Below are positions 27,284-36,927 of a stretch of DNA of 64,000 nucleotides, in pieces (position 1 is the first letter of the stretch; each line of letters begins with the position of its first letter). Source of the DNA: Epibacterium ulvae (GTDB lineage Bacteria > Pseudomonadota > Alphaproteobacteria > Rhodobacterales > Rhodobacteraceae); NCBI RefSeq assembly GCF_018678075.1, contig NZ_JAHHIR010000097.1, forward strand, positions 1 through 64,000, read 5' to 3'. Below the pieces are notes generated by a model. It was not told where the DNA came from, ran no database searches, and saw nothing but the letters and a program-made list of their open reading frames with translations. Both the position numbers and the translations under genes were made by a program.

Positions 27284-28339
27284 ATGCAGCGACTTTACTC
27301 CATCCAGTATCTGCGCGCGGTGGCGGCCCTTTCGGTGGTTGCCCTGCACGCCAGCAACCGTGTTGAGGCGCATCTGCCGGATGGGGTGATCCATGCGCTG
27401 CATTTGGGTCACGCGGGCGTGGATTTGTTCTTTGTGATCAGCGGCTTTATCATGTGGTACATCGGCCGTGAAACCACGCAATCACCGGGTGATTTTTTCC
27501 TGCGCCGGTTTGTCCGCGTCGCGCCGCTGTATTGGCTGGCAAGCCTGTCTTGGGCCGCCTTTGCCATTGCCGCCGGATATGCCTGGATGAAGGTAGAGGC
27601 GGTCTTTTTGTTACAGTCCCTGCTGTTCATCCCGCATTACAGCGCCACATTTTCAGAACAGGTCTGGCCCGTGCTCGTCCCCGGCTGGACCCTGAATTAT
27701 GAGATGTTCTTTTACTTCCTGTTCGGGCTGAGCCTCGCCTTGCCCAAGGCGCTGCGCCTTGTGGGCATGGGGGGCGCGCTTGGCATCCTGGTCGCGGCGG
27801 GGCTGTTGCTGTCGCCAGAGAGCGCGATTGGCAAGACGTACACCAGCCCCTTGTTGCTGGAATTTGGTGCCGGTTGTGTGGTCGCCGAGCTGTGGCGCAG
27901 ATTTCCGGGCGGTATTGTGCGCAATGCGGTTGTGCTGGTTGCGGGCGTTCTGGCCTTTGTCCTGTTGGCGCCGCATGTGGACGAAGCCGACACCTGGGGA
28001 CGGGTCTTGGGCTTTGGCTTGCCGGCCGCGTTGATCCTGATGGGCACCATTGGCATCAGCCCCATTATCCCGCATTGGCCGCTGCTGGAACGTTTGGGCG
28101 ATGCAAGTTTTGCGATCTACGTCTTTCACGTCCTGATCCTGAGCGTGGTGATGCAGGTCTGGAACATGGTGCCTGGTCTGCACAATACGGCCACAGCTGC
28201 GACCCTGATTGTGGGCTTCCTTGTGCTGATCAGCGTCATTGGATTGTGGCTGTTTCGCGCCGTCGAACGCCCGCTTCATCGTGTGTTGATGGGCGGGATT
28301 GCAATTTTATCCAAAGGTGGCACCTATGCCAAAAGATGA
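27284..28339 (+). CDS. Acyltransferase 3 family membrane protein
   Basis: The 351-aa protein shows the acyltransferase-3 start YLRAVAALSVVALHAS, the GHAGVDLFFVISGFIMW motif and about ten membrane helices. Such enzymes transfer acetyl or other acyl groups to polysaccharides across the inner membrane. ATG 27284 has AAAGG upstream. Its end overlaps the next gene by 14 bases. Confidence 0.87.
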   Translation: MQRLYSIQYLRAVAALSVVALHASNRVEAHLPDGVIHALHLGHAGVDLFFVISGFIMWYIGRETTQSPGDFFLRRFVRVAPLYWLASLSWAAFAIAAGYAWMKVEAVFLLQSLLFIPHYSATFSEQVWPVLVPGWTLNYEMFFYFLFGLSLALPKALRLVGMGGALGILVAAGLLLSPESAIGKTYTSPLLLEFGAGCVVAELWRRFPGGIVRNAVVLVAGVLAFVLLAPHVDEADTWGRVLGFGLPAALILMGTIGISPIIPHWPLLERLGDASFAIYVFHVLILSVVMQVWNMVPGLHNTATAATLIVGFLVLISVIGLWLFRAVERPLHRVLMGGIAILSKGGTYAKR

Positions 28340-29516
28340 CTCCAAACAGGGCCGTATGCCCGCGCCGCGCCGCGTCGTGGTCTTTGGATTTGATGTGGCT
28401 GAAATCTCCCAGATCCGCCGCATCCGCGCCATGACGGCCTTGGGGCACCAGGTCCACAGCTTCACCATGCGCCGGGACAATATGAACCAAGGGTTCGAAC
28501 CGGAATGGCCCAATACTCACCTGTTTGACACCGAAAACGAAAACCTGCCCAAACGCGTCGCTGTGGTTCTCAAATCCATTGTCAAAATGGCTGGTCACCG
28601 CGCCAAGGTAAAAGAGGCCGACGCGATTTTTGCCCGCAATCTGGACATGTTAGCCATCGCCTGGGCCGCGCGGTTCATGGCTGGCGCGCATAAAACGCCG
28701 CTGGTTTATGAATGTCTGGATATCAACGGTGCGCTGTGTCGTTCGGGCAAAAAGGGCGATCTGATGCGCGCCGCTGAACGGTTCCTGCTGCGGCGGGTCC
28801 AGATGCTGGTGGTGTCCTCACCGGGCTTCCTGCGCGAGTTTTTTGAACCCACCCAAGGCTACACGGGCCCCACTGCCCTGTGGGAGAACAAGCTGGCCGC
28901 TGGCAGCACCTTGCCGGATCGCCCCAAAACCCGCGCGCCCATTGCACATGGGCGTCCATTGCGGATCGGCTGGGTTGGGACCATTCGTTGCACCGAAAGC
29001 CTCGAGATCTTGACCGGGATTGCCGCAACGCTGCCGGATCAAGTGGAGATCGTGATCCATGGCATCGTCCACCGTCACGCGATTGACGGTTTTGACGAAC
29101 AGGTCGCAGCCCATCACAATATCACCTACAGCGGCGGATATGCCTATCCGGATGATCTGGCGCGGATCTATCAGGACTGCGATGTGGTCTGGGCGCAGGA
29201 TCTTTGGCAGCGCGGCAACAATTCCGACTGGCTGCTGCCCAATCGCATTTACGAGGCCAGCTGGGCCGGTTGTCCAAGCATTGCGGTCGCGCAGACCGAA
29301 ACGGGTCGCCGCATTGACGACGATGGCCTCGGCTGGACCATTGCCGAGCCCACAGCCGCCGCTTTGTCGGATCTGATCGCACAGGTGATGCCGGAACAGG
29401 TAACAGTCAAAGGGCAGGCGTTGCTGGACCGGCCCGATACGGATTTCGTCCAATCCTATGGTGAAATCCAGGACGTTATTGATGCGGTTTGCCCGCAAAA
29501 GGAGCCTGTGTCCTGA
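28326..29516 (+). CDS. Glycosyltransferase, GT4-like
   Basis: The 396-aa protein, from ATG 28326 (AAAGGTGG site), has no membrane helices. It shows a GT-B pattern: N-terminal VVVFGFDVAEISQIRRIRAM, an interdomain LRIGWVGTIR and, near the C-terminus, NRIYEASWAGCPSIAV resembling the GT4 donor-binding region. It presumably adds one sugar to the lipid-linked repeat unit; donor and linkage are unknown. It overlaps its upstream neighbour by 14 bases and shares one base with exoA. Confidence 0.75.
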   Translation: MPKDDSKQGRMPAPRRVVVFGFDVAEISQIRRIRAMTALGHQVHSFTMRRDNMNQGFEPEWPNTHLFDTENENLPKRVAVVLKSIVKMAGHRAKVKEADAIFARNLDMLAIAWAARFMAGAHKTPLVYECLDINGALCRSGKKGDLMRAAERFLLRRVQMLVVSSPGFLREFFEPTQGYTGPTALWENKLAAGSTLPDRPKTRAPIAHGRPLRIGWVGTIRCTESLEILTGIAATLPDQVEIVIHGIVHRHAIDGFDEQVAAHHNITYSGGYAYPDDLARIYQDCDVVWAQDLWQRGNNSDWLLPNRIYEASWAGCPSIAVAQTETGRRIDDDGLGWTIAEPTAAALSDLIAQVMPEQVTVKGQALLDRPDTDFVQSYGEIQDVIDAVCPQKEPVS

Positions 29517-30538
29517 TGACAGCCCCTGACCGTGATTTGCAAAACAACCCAGCCGTGGATGCCAGCTCGATCCTGGTGGCGATCCCGACGCTGAACGAAG
29601 AGGCCCATATCGCCGAGACGATTGCAGCCATCCTTGGTGAGACGCCGGAGATGGCGGCGGTCAAAATCGTTGTGGCCGATGGCGGCAGCACCGATCGCAC
29701 CTGCGAGATTGTGCGCGCGCTTGGCGAAAGGTACCCGAATATCCACCTGATCGACAATCCGGACCGCATTCAGGCCGCCGCGGTGAACAAGGTGGTGGCG
29801 GACTGCGCGGAACCACATCACAATATCATGGTGCGGGTGGATGCCCATGCGCATTACCCACCGGATTACGTGCTGAAGGTGGCCCAAAGCCTTGTGACGC
29901 ATGCGGCCGCAGGTCTGGCGACGGTTATGGATTCTGTTGGCTCCACCTGTTTTCAGCGCGGCTCGGCCTGGGCGATGGAGACCAAAATCGGCTCCGGTGG
30001 CTCGGGTCATCGCGGTGGCACGACCTCGGGCTATGTGGATCACGGCCATCACGCCGGGTTTGATCTGGAGATGTATCGCAAGGTCGGCGGTTACGATACG
30101 GGCTTTGTGGCCAATGAGGATGCTGAATTTGATCACCGGGTGAATGAGGCGGGCGGGCGCATCTGGCTCGATACGACGATCCGATTGGACTATGTGATGC
30201 GCGGCTCGCTTGGCAAATTGGCGAAGCAATATTGGCGCTATGGCAAGGGGCGGGCGCAGACGATCCTGCGCCACAAGATGAAACCGCGCCCGCGCCAGAT
30301 GATCCCGCCGGTGATCTTGGTGGTCAATCTGGTCTCGATCCTTTTGGCGCCTTTTGCGCCGGTTTTGCTGTTGTTGCCACTGGCCTATTTGATGCTGCTG
30401 GCCGCCACCTCGGCGCTTTTGATGGTCAAAAACAAAAGCCTTTGTGGCATCTGGGCCGGGCCTGCGCTGTTGGCCATGCATCAGGCCTGGGGGGCCGGGT
30501 TCCTCAGCCATATGATTATGAACAGGGGAAAGTCATGA
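29516..30538 (+). CDS. exoA: ExoA-like GT2 glycosyltransferase
   Basis: The 340-aa protein has the GT2 motifs VAIPTLNEEAHIAET, VVADGGSTDRT and MVRVDAHAHYPPDYV, the last being typical of ExoA-type succinoglycan glucosyltransferases. The C-terminal part has two membrane helices (about 263-315). ATG 29516 overlaps the previous stop as TGATG, with AAAGGAG upstream. Confidence 0.85.
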   Translation: MTAPDRDLQNNPAVDASSILVAIPTLNEEAHIAETIAAILGETPEMAAVKIVVADGGSTDRTCEIVRALGERYPNIHLIDNPDRIQAAAVNKVVADCAEPHHNIMVRVDAHAHYPPDYVLKVAQSLVTHAAAGLATVMDSVGSTCFQRGSAWAMETKIGSGGSGHRGGTTSGYVDHGHHAGFDLEMYRKVGGYDTGFVANEDAEFDHRVNEAGGRIWLDTTIRLDYVMRGSLGKLAKQYWRYGKGRAQTILRHKMKPRPRQMIPPVILVVNLVSILLAPFAPVLLLLPLAYLMLLAATSALLMVKNKSLCGIWAGPALLAMHQAWGAGFLSHMIMNRGKS

Positions 30539-31461
30539 GCGTCGATATCTGCATCTGTACCTTCCGCCGCGCCCATATCGCCGATACGTTGTTGTCCATT
30601 GAAGCTGCCGAGATGCCGCAAGGCCATGATGTGCGCATCATCGTGACGGACAATGACGATGACCCCAGCGCCCAGGAGCTGGTTGAAAACACAGCTAAAT
30701 CCATGACGATCCCAGTGTTCTATCAACATGTGCCGGGTCGCAATATCTCCATCGCGCGCAATGCGGGACTGGATACGGCCACGGCGGATTGGGTTGCCTT
30801 TCTGGATGACGATGAACTGGTGACACCGGACTGGCTGACCAATCTGTTTGCGCGCCAAAATGAGACCAACGCCGATGCCGTCTTTGGCCACAGCCGCGCC
30901 GATTACGACAAGAACGCGCCTGACTGGATCGTCAAAGGTGATTTTCACTCTCAGTTTGCGGTGATGCGCGGTGGTGAGGTCGAGACCGGCCATACCTGCA
31001 ATGCGCTGGTCCGCTGGTCCGGTACCTCTTGGCAGGATGTGCGATTTGATCTGGCACGCGGGAAGTCTGGCGGCGAAGACACCGAGTTTTTCTTTCGCAT
31101 GCGCGAGGCCGGTGCATTGTTCGTGATTGCCGACAATTCGATCGTCCACGAAGAAGTGCCGCCCAGCCGGTTGAGCCTGCAATGGCTGCTGCGCCGTCGC
31201 TATCGGATCGGGCAAAGCTATTCGGCCCATGCGGCGTCCAGCGTGGAGCGGGTGAAACTCTTTGTGCTGGCGTCGGTTAAGGCGGGCTATTGCTTTTTGC
31301 GCGCGGTTCCAGCTCTGGGGCAGGCCGACCGCAAGGCGTTCTGGTTGATGCGCGGCACCATGCATGCGGGGGTCTGCGCTGGGTGTCTCGGCCTCAGCCA
31401 ACGTGCGCTTTATGGCGATACAGCCCCGCAAAATACGGTGAAGCAGGAGAACGCGCTTTGA
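30535..31461 (+). CDS. exoM: ExoM-like GT2 glycosyltransferase
   Basis: The 308-aa protein starts MSVDICICTFRRAHIADTLL, with GRNISIARNAGLD and the metal-binding FLDDDELVTPDWL. This resembles ExoM of succinoglycan synthesis. ATG 30535 overlaps the exoA stop (ATGA) with AGGGGAA upstream; the longer open frame from 30232 lies inside exoA and is not credible. Confidence 0.83.
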   Translation: MSVDICICTFRRAHIADTLLSIEAAEMPQGHDVRIIVTDNDDDPSAQELVENTAKSMTIPVFYQHVPGRNISIARNAGLDTATADWVAFLDDDELVTPDWLTNLFARQNETNADAVFGHSRADYDKNAPDWIVKGDFHSQFAVMRGGEVETGHTCNALVRWSGTSWQDVRFDLARGKSGGEDTEFFFRMREAGALFVIADNSIVHEEVPPSRLSLQWLLRRRYRIGQSYSAHAASSVERVKLFVLASVKAGYCFLRAVPALGQADRKAFWLMRGTMHAGVCAGCLGLSQRALYGDTAPQNTVKQENAL

Positions 31462-32492
31462 GACTGGATGGACTTCAATGCGGACGTGCCATTGCCGCGC
31501 TTATGGTGGCGATTTTTCACGCCAATCTGTTCCTGCTGCCGTCAAAATTCTATGACGGGCAAGGGGCCGGGGCGGTGTTTAACTTTGGCTATGCCGGTGT
31601 TGAATTCTTTTTTGTTCTGTCGGGCTTCATCATGATGTATGTCCACGACAAGGACTTTGGCCAACCCGCGCGCACTGTCTTGTTCCTGAAAAAGCGCATC
31701 ATCCGGATCTACCCCATCTACTGGGTGATTTTGACCGGGTTGATCCTGCTCTATTTTGCGGCCCCCGGAAGCGGGCCTGAAAATGCGCGCGACACGCAAT
31801 CGATCATGGCCTCCTACCTGTTACTGCCACTTCCGGCGGAGGAGCCGATCCTGCGGGTGGCCTGGACTCTGCAGCATGAAATGCTGTTCTACCTGATCTT
31901 TTCGGTGCTCTTGTTGAACATCCGTCTGGGCATGGCGCTATGCGCGCTGTGGATCACGGGCTGTCTCTTTGCTTTGTTGACCGGTGGTTTGCAGGCGTTT
32001 CCATTTGATATGGTCTTCAAATCCCATAACTTGCTGTTTGTGTTTGGCATTATTGCTGCGAAGATCCTGCCAAAGGTCACACGCGACACCGCCGTTTTGT
32101 GTTTCTGGATCGGTTCCGCCTCCTTTTTGGGGCAGGGCATGCTGGAAACGTTGGCGGGGCTGGCGCTGCCCAAAGACTGGATCCCACTGGGATACGGTCT
32201 GTCGGCGACGCTGGTCATCCTGGGCCTTGCCAGAGCGGAGCTGCCTGCCCCGCGTTGGTTGGCCTATCTGGGGGATGCGTCCTATTCGATCTACCTGGTG
32301 CATATGCCGACAATGACAATCGCCGCTGTGGCCCTGCGCAAAGCCGGCGTGCATGAGGTTTTGCCCCCCCTTGCCATGCTCGCCTTGATCACCTGTCTGG
32401 TCACCTTGGTCGGCGTGGTGGTGCATGCCTATGTGGAAAAACCCCTGATGAATGCGTTCAAGCCGAAACTGACGGCGCGTGCCAGCACGTGA
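31458..32492 (+). CDS. Acyltransferase 3 family membrane protein, TTG start
   Basis: The protein (344 aa) reads LQCGRAIAALMVAIFHANLF, GYAGVEFFFVLSGFIMMY and has about ten membrane helices, as expected for an acyltransferase-3 enzyme decorating polysaccharide. I place the start at TTG 31458: it overlaps the exoM stop as TTGA, AGGAGA lies 8 bases upstream, and the first residues align with other family members. No ATG gives a full-length domain. Confidence 0.85.
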   Translation: MRLDGLQCGRAIAALMVAIFHANLFLLPSKFYDGQGAGAVFNFGYAGVEFFFVLSGFIMMYVHDKDFGQPARTVLFLKKRIIRIYPIYWVILTGLILLYFAAPGSGPENARDTQSIMASYLLLPLPAEEPILRVAWTLQHEMLFYLIFSVLLLNIRLGMALCALWITGCLFALLTGGLQAFPFDMVFKSHNLLFVFGIIAAKILPKVTRDTAVLCFWIGSASFLGQGMLETLAGLALPKDWIPLGYGLSATLVILGLARAELPAPRWLAYLGDASYSIYLVHMPTMTIAAVALRKAGVHEVLPPLAMLALITCLVTLVGVVVHAYVEKPLMNAFKPKLTARAST

Positions 32493-32517
32493 TGCGCCCA
32501 GAGATGAGATTTGTGAA

Positions 32518-33360
32518 ATGACCGACACCACACTGACCCTGCCGCATTTTATCATCATCGGCGCGATGAAATCGGGGACAACCTCGCTGTACCGCTATTT
32601 GGACCTGCATCCGGATGTGGACATGTCACGCGACAAAGAGACGGATTTCTTTGTCGAAGAGAAGACCTGGCAAAACGGGTTGAACTGGTATGCTGCGCAG
32701 TTCACCGGTGAGGACAAGGTGCGTGGCGAGGCGAGCCCGAATTACACCAAATCGCGTGATTTCCCTGGCGTGCCCGAGCGTATGGCGCAATTGGTTCCTG
32801 ATGCCAAACTGATCTATATCGTGCGCGATCCGGTGAAACGAGCGGTGTCGCAGTTCAAGCACAGCTACATTTTGGGCACCTTGGACGCGGAGCCCGAAAG
32901 CTTTCACGGCACGCATGAATACAGCCACATCATGGACGCCAGCCATTATGCCCGCCAGCTTGAGGCGTTTTACGAATATTACCCCAAAGAGGCGGTGTTG
33001 GTGCTGGATTTCGACGATCTGATTACCGACCCACAGGTGGTGATGGATCAGGTTTTTGACCATGTGGGTGTCAGCAGACAGCAGATCAGCGATCTGGGCG
33101 CGCAAAACGACAGTAATGAGCTGTCCAAGATCCCGGCTCCGGTCTTGCGGTTTGTGCAATCTCCGCTGGGCAAACAGGTGGCGGCGCTTGTCTCACGTGA
33201 AATGCGCGACAAAGTGCGCGGCATGCTGGCGCGTGGCAAACAACGCCAGCCACCAAAGTTTCCGGACACGCTGATGGAGGCGATGAAATCCGATCTGACA
33301 ACCGATATCGACCAGTTCCGCGCGCTGACCGGCAGAGATTTCTCCAAATGGCTGGTGTGA
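32518..33360 (+). CDS. Sulfotransferase, PAPS-dependent
   Basis: The 280-aa protein has FIIIGAMKSGTTSLYRYL (5'-phosphosulfate loop with catalytic-type Lys), KLIYIVRDPVKRAVSQFKH (3'-phosphate loop) and RGEASPNYT. It is the last gene of the rightward string from 23366, 25 bases after the acyltransferase. It probably sulfates the exopolysaccharide repeat or polymer. The ATG at 32518 is preferred by domain position. Confidence 0.88.
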   Translation: MTDTTLTLPHFIIIGAMKSGTTSLYRYLDLHPDVDMSRDKETDFFVEEKTWQNGLNWYAAQFTGEDKVRGEASPNYTKSRDFPGVPERMAQLVPDAKLIYIVRDPVKRAVSQFKHSYILGTLDAEPESFHGTHEYSHIMDASHYARQLEAFYEYYPKEAVLVLDFDDLITDPQVVMDQVFDHVGVSRQQISDLGAQNDSNELSKIPAPVLRFVQSPLGKQVAALVSREMRDKVRGMLARGKQRQPPKFPDTLMEAMKSDLTTDIDQFRALTGRDFSKWLV

Positions 33361-33392
33361 TCCCCGCCAGATAGACCGCTGATCGACGCAAC

Positions 33393-33425
33393 AAAAAAGA
33401 GCGCCCAGATGAGGCGCTCTTTTTC
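33393..33425. terminator. Bidirectional terminator between convergent exo operons
   Basis: AAAAAAGAGCGCC / GGCGCTCTTTTT stem with T-tracts on both strands ends the rightward string and the leftward exoF operon. Confidence 0.92.
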
Positions 33426-33446
33426 GGTTCTAGATAAGGTTGGACG

Positions 33447-34646
33447 TCAGCTGCCAATCTCGGTTTTGACAACCAGAATGTCGCCGGGGAACAAGGGGGT
33501 TGCCTCGGTGATCTCGGATGCAGTGATCCTGTCAGCGCGAGGTCCGCCCAGAGCAAAGCTCAAACCCGGGCCGCCGGTGACCGCAGACAGGTTGTCGATG
33601 CTGCCATAAAGAATAGCCATTTCGTTGAGCGTCAGCCGATAGCTTTGCTGCAGGAAGTCCATACGGATACGCGCCGCCTGCAGGCTCTCCAGAATGTCGC
33701 TTTTGCGGCTGCTCAGGAAATTGGCGCGGTTGATTTCGGTCTGGGAAATCGCGCGGGCAATTGTCAGCTTAGTGGTTTGCAGCGCCAGGAAATCTTCACG
33801 CTCGTCTGCTAGGCGTTGGACCGCTGTGATCGTACGCGTGTTTGTCGCAAGGCCTTGTTGTTTCAAGGCATTGGTTTTTTCGACCTCGATCTCCAGCTGT
33901 TCGATCAGGTCCTGTTTGAGCACGATACGTTCATCCAGCAGGTCAATCTGATCTTGCCCATCGGCGAGCGTCTTATCCCATTGCGCCAACAACTCCTGTG
34001 CTGCGGCGCGATTATTGACCAAAATCGCCTGTTCCCCTTCGAGATGGGCCGTCAGGTTGGTTGCATCCGATACGGGGATGATCTCACGCAGGGTGGACGC
34101 CATCACCAGGGGCAGGGGGCTGTCGTCGCGATCTGCAATCAGACGTGTGATCTGCACGGCGGTGGCTGCGATCTGGCTGGCAAAGTCAACCGATCTGCGT
34201 TGTGCGGCCATCGATGCCACCTCGGCCTGCGGACCAGAGGCCTGCAAACTGTTGCTGCCGCCCGCCATGGCAAGCGCGACGCCAACGGTCATTCCGGGGA
34301 AGAACTGGAACTGGCCGCCCTTTTCCGCGAGGCCTGTGACCACAACCGGTGCATATTCCTGGATTTCCAGCGACACGGTAGGAATGCCAGAAAACCCGCT
34401 TTCCAGCATCCGGTTTTCGATCAGCTCTTCCACCTCGTCCAGCGTCTGGCCATTCGCGGTCAGACTGCCCAGTTCCGACAAGCGAATGTTGCCGTCGAGG
34501 TCGATCACCATTTCCTTGGGCTTGTCGACAAAATTGTAGTCAAGGATCAGACGGTCGCCGATGGTCAGCTGGTAATTCTGCGCAGCGGCGGCAGATCCAA
34601 GGCCCAAAGTGGCAAGCAAAGCGATTTTCAAAAGTTTCTGGGTCAT
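33447..34646 (-). CDS. exoF: ExoF/Wza-type polysaccharide export protein
   Basis: The 399-aa protein begins with a signal peptide (LLKIALLATLGLGSAAAAQ) without a lipobox Cys. The poly-export domain follows (YQLTIGDRLILDYNFVDKPKE, IDLDGNIRLSELGSL) and a SLBB-like segment (EYAPVVVTGLAEKGGQF). A long helical coiled-coil region lies at about 205-350, and the C-terminal segment reads LFPGDILVVKTEIGS. This ExoF form, with a coiled coil, is typical for rhizobial-type export. It is last in the leftward operon, 11 bases after exoQ. Confidence 0.88.
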   Translation of the reverse strand: MTQKLLKIALLATLGLGSAAAAQNYQLTIGDRLILDYNFVDKPKEMVIDLDGNIRLSELGSLTANGQTLDEVEELIENRMLESGFSGIPTVSLEIQEYAPVVVTGLAEKGGQFQFFPGMTVGVALAMAGGSNSLQASGPQAEVASMAAQRRSVDFASQIAATAVQITRLIADRDDSPLPLVMASTLREIIPVSDATNLTAHLEGEQAILVNNRAAAQELLAQWDKTLADGQDQIDLLDERIVLKQDLIEQLEIEVEKTNALKQQGLATNTRTITAVQRLADEREDFLALQTTKLTIARAISQTEINRANFLSSRKSDILESLQAARIRMDFLQQSYRLTLNEMAILYGSIDNLSAVTGGPGLSFALGGPRADRITASEITEATPLFPGDILVVKTEIGS

Positions 34647-34657
34647 GGCACTCGTAT

Positions 34658-35983
34658 TTAGATATCCTGGGGATAATTATTAACGTCGACCGGGGCCCCT
34701 TTGGGACGGGGGCGGGCAGACACGATCAGGTCTTCCTGGGCTGAGACAAAGAACATCACCATCAACACAAACATGAATTCATGGCCTCGATACAAGGATG
34801 GGCCCAGAAGCGAAGTCAAGATAATTGCGAACCAGAACACCAGCCCGCAGGCCGAAGACACAGATCCGGTGGCGCGCAGATGGGTGATCAGTCGACGCAA
34901 GGTGGCACCGACAAAGGCCAAGATACCGATGGCACCCAATACGCCGGTCCCCACGAGGATCTCCAAAAAGAAGTTGTGGAACGACACGCTGGTTACCGCA
35001 CCGGCATGTTGGGTCAACAGCCGTTGATAAGAGAACTCGGGCGCTTGCCAAAAGGCACCATAGCCGACGCCAAACAGTGGATATTCCTGACTGACTTCCA
35101 TGGCGACGTGCCACAATTCCGTACGTCCCGTCAGTGTCGCGTCCTTACCAACAGCGCCCAGAATTTCGTTCACCAGATCAATGCCGGCAAGGCTCATTGC
35201 GATGGGGCCAAGCGCCACGGCAGCCAAAACCAGTGTGCACATAACGACAAAGACATGCTGCGGAACATGGCGGCGGCAAAACAACATCATCATCCCAAAA
35301 GCCGGAAACAACAGCAGAACCGAAGTCATGGAGCGCGACAAGAACAAGGCCATAATCGTCAGCATCAGCCCGCCGGCCACATAGAGCTTTAACCGCCCAG
35401 AGGCGCGCCATTTCGGCATCATCAAGATGGCAATGATGGCAATCACGCAGAACAGGGCGCGCTGGCCCAGCATGTTCTTGTGGGAGAAGACCCCCACCAA
35501 TCCGCCCGCATCACTATAGACGCGCCACGGAAAAATCCCGGTCGCCCAATGCATCAACGACAGGACAACGGTGACGATCAGAATACAGGCGACGGTTTTG
35601 ACCAACACCTCCAGCGAATAGCGCCAGCCCAAGTAGGCGGCGATCAGGAAGGTCATGCAGATCTGGATGGCCCCGGACAGCGTTGTGGTCGGCGTATAGG
35701 ACCACAAAACAGAGGCCAGACAGGCCGCCGGGTAGATCAAAATCACCCGATTGCGCATCAACATCTCGAAAATCACTGGCCACATCATGGTCACGCGCAT
35801 AAGCGTCACCGCATAACACAACAGCCAGACCAGGGACTGACCAAATCCCAGATGCACCAAGGCATCCGAACTGGCCAGAACCACCAGAAACAGCAGGCTC
35901 ATATCCACAAAGGGCCAAAACGCCCCGGCGCGGTTTTGCGATTTTGGCACAGGTTGGCGCATGATGTCAGCAGCGAGGCTCAT
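34658..35983 (-). CDS. exoQ: ExoQ-like polysaccharide polymerase (Wzy/O-antigen ligase domain)
   Basis: The 441-aa membrane protein has about 11 hydrophobic segments and the O-antigen ligase/polymerase-type region GRTELWHVAMEVSQEYPLFG followed by VSFHNFFLEILVGTGVLGA. In the Wzy pathway it joins repeat units in the periplasmic face of the inner membrane. The ribosome site is weak. It shares a leftward operon with exoF and the two genes upstream. Confidence 0.85.
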   Translation of the reverse strand: MSLAADIMRQPVPKSQNRAGAFWPFVDMSLLFLVVLASSDALVHLGFGQSLVWLLCYAVTLMRVTMMWPVIFEMLMRNRVILIYPAACLASVLWSYTPTTTLSGAIQICMTFLIAAYLGWRYSLEVLVKTVACILIVTVVLSLMHWATGIFPWRVYSDAGGLVGVFSHKNMLGQRALFCVIAIIAILMMPKWRASGRLKLYVAGGLMLTIMALFLSRSMTSVLLLFPAFGMMMLFCRRHVPQHVFVVMCTLVLAAVALGPIAMSLAGIDLVNEILGAVGKDATLTGRTELWHVAMEVSQEYPLFGVGYGAFWQAPEFSYQRLLTQHAGAVTSVSFHNFFLEILVGTGVLGAIGILAFVGATLRRLITHLRATGSVSSACGLVFWFAIILTSLLGPSLYRGHEFMFVLMVMFFVSAQEDLIVSARPRPKGAPVDVNNYPQDI

Positions 35984-36035
35984 CCGTAAGCGTCAGCTCC
36001 GGCTGTGCTGCATCTGGCAGAAATGAGGGCGACAT

Positions 36036-36863
36036 TCACGGGTTAAGGGTCTTCGCAAATTCAAAGATCTCCAGATCAGGCGCACAAAGCGCGCGGAACC
36101 GGTCAAGCTGCGTTTCAGTGTAATCCGGCTTTTTGCTGGGCGCGGCATTCAGCTTTGCCATGCGCAACGTCACACCAAAGATGTCCTTGTAGCTTGCGAA
36201 GAACGCGTCCGTGTTGTCAAGAAAGCCCACCAAGGCAAAGTACGACAGGCGCTCTTTTGCTGTTTCTGTTGCGGTTTGCGTGTCCTCAGCGGCGATATCG
36301 TTCTTACCATAAAGGTAGCGTAGGAACACCTGCGCGTGGCGGCGGGCGATGTCGCTTTCCAGATATTCGTCGACGTCCTTGCCCACCAAACCGGCCCGTT
36401 GGGTCATCCGGAAGTTGGAGATCATACGCGCAACAGGGTCCCGCATCAGGGTCACGTATTTATAGGTATCACCAAAATACTCATGTGCCTTCTCAGACCA
36501 GAGGCAGTGACCATGGATCAACTTGGTGTCCCAGGCCATATGCTGCAACAACATGTCTTCGCGCATATCAAATGTCAGCTGACCAGCTTCGATATCTTCA
36601 TGGCACAAAAAGGCGTCGTCCTTGCCGAAATGTTTGATAGCGGCGGCGCGGCGAGTCGACACCGCGTCCATCACCCCAATGCGATGATTGAACGGCACCG
36701 TGGCGTACATGGCCTCAGACAGGGAGGTGCCACCACATTTGGGCATGTGAAAATACACGCTCGGATGTTTTGGCCCCGCGTTGGGGAGTGTCCGGCGTGT
36801 GCGCCCCTCCAGAATGGACAACCGTCGGGTCAGACGCTCTTTGAACGGGGCTTTACGTGCCAT
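36036..36863 (-). CDS. Sulfotransferase family 2-like protein
   Basis: The 275-aa protein shows VYFHMPKCGGTSLSEAMYAT (5'-phosphosulfate loop) and YKYVTLMRDPVARMISNFRMT (3'-phosphate loop), the carbohydrate Sulfotransfer_2 type. It is the third sulfotransferase inside the island, of a different subtype from 20260 and 32518. The ATG has AGGAA upstream. It lies between an acyltransferase and exoQ on the same strand. Confidence 0.85.
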   Translation of the reverse strand: MARKAPFKERLTRRLSILEGRTRRTLPNAGPKHPSVYFHMPKCGGTSLSEAMYATVPFNHRIGVMDAVSTRRAAAIKHFGKDDAFLCHEDIEAGQLTFDMREDMLLQHMAWDTKLIHGHCLWSEKAHEYFGDTYKYVTLMRDPVARMISNFRMTQRAGLVGKDVDEYLESDIARRHAQVFLRYLYGKNDIAAEDTQTATETAKERLSYFALVGFLDNTDAFFASYKDIFGVTLRMAKLNAAPSKKPDYTETQLDRFRALCAPDLEIFEFAKTLNP

Positions 36864-36927
36864 GTGGTAGTTCCTGTACTATTCAAAACCTGCGCCCGCC
36901 AACGGCGGGGCGCGCAGGTGTTACGCT

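Noticed and set aside
30232-30534. Upstream extension of the ExoM frame
   Set aside because: It lies within exoA, is out of the GT2 domain and lacks a ribosome site; the ATG at 30535 explains the gene.
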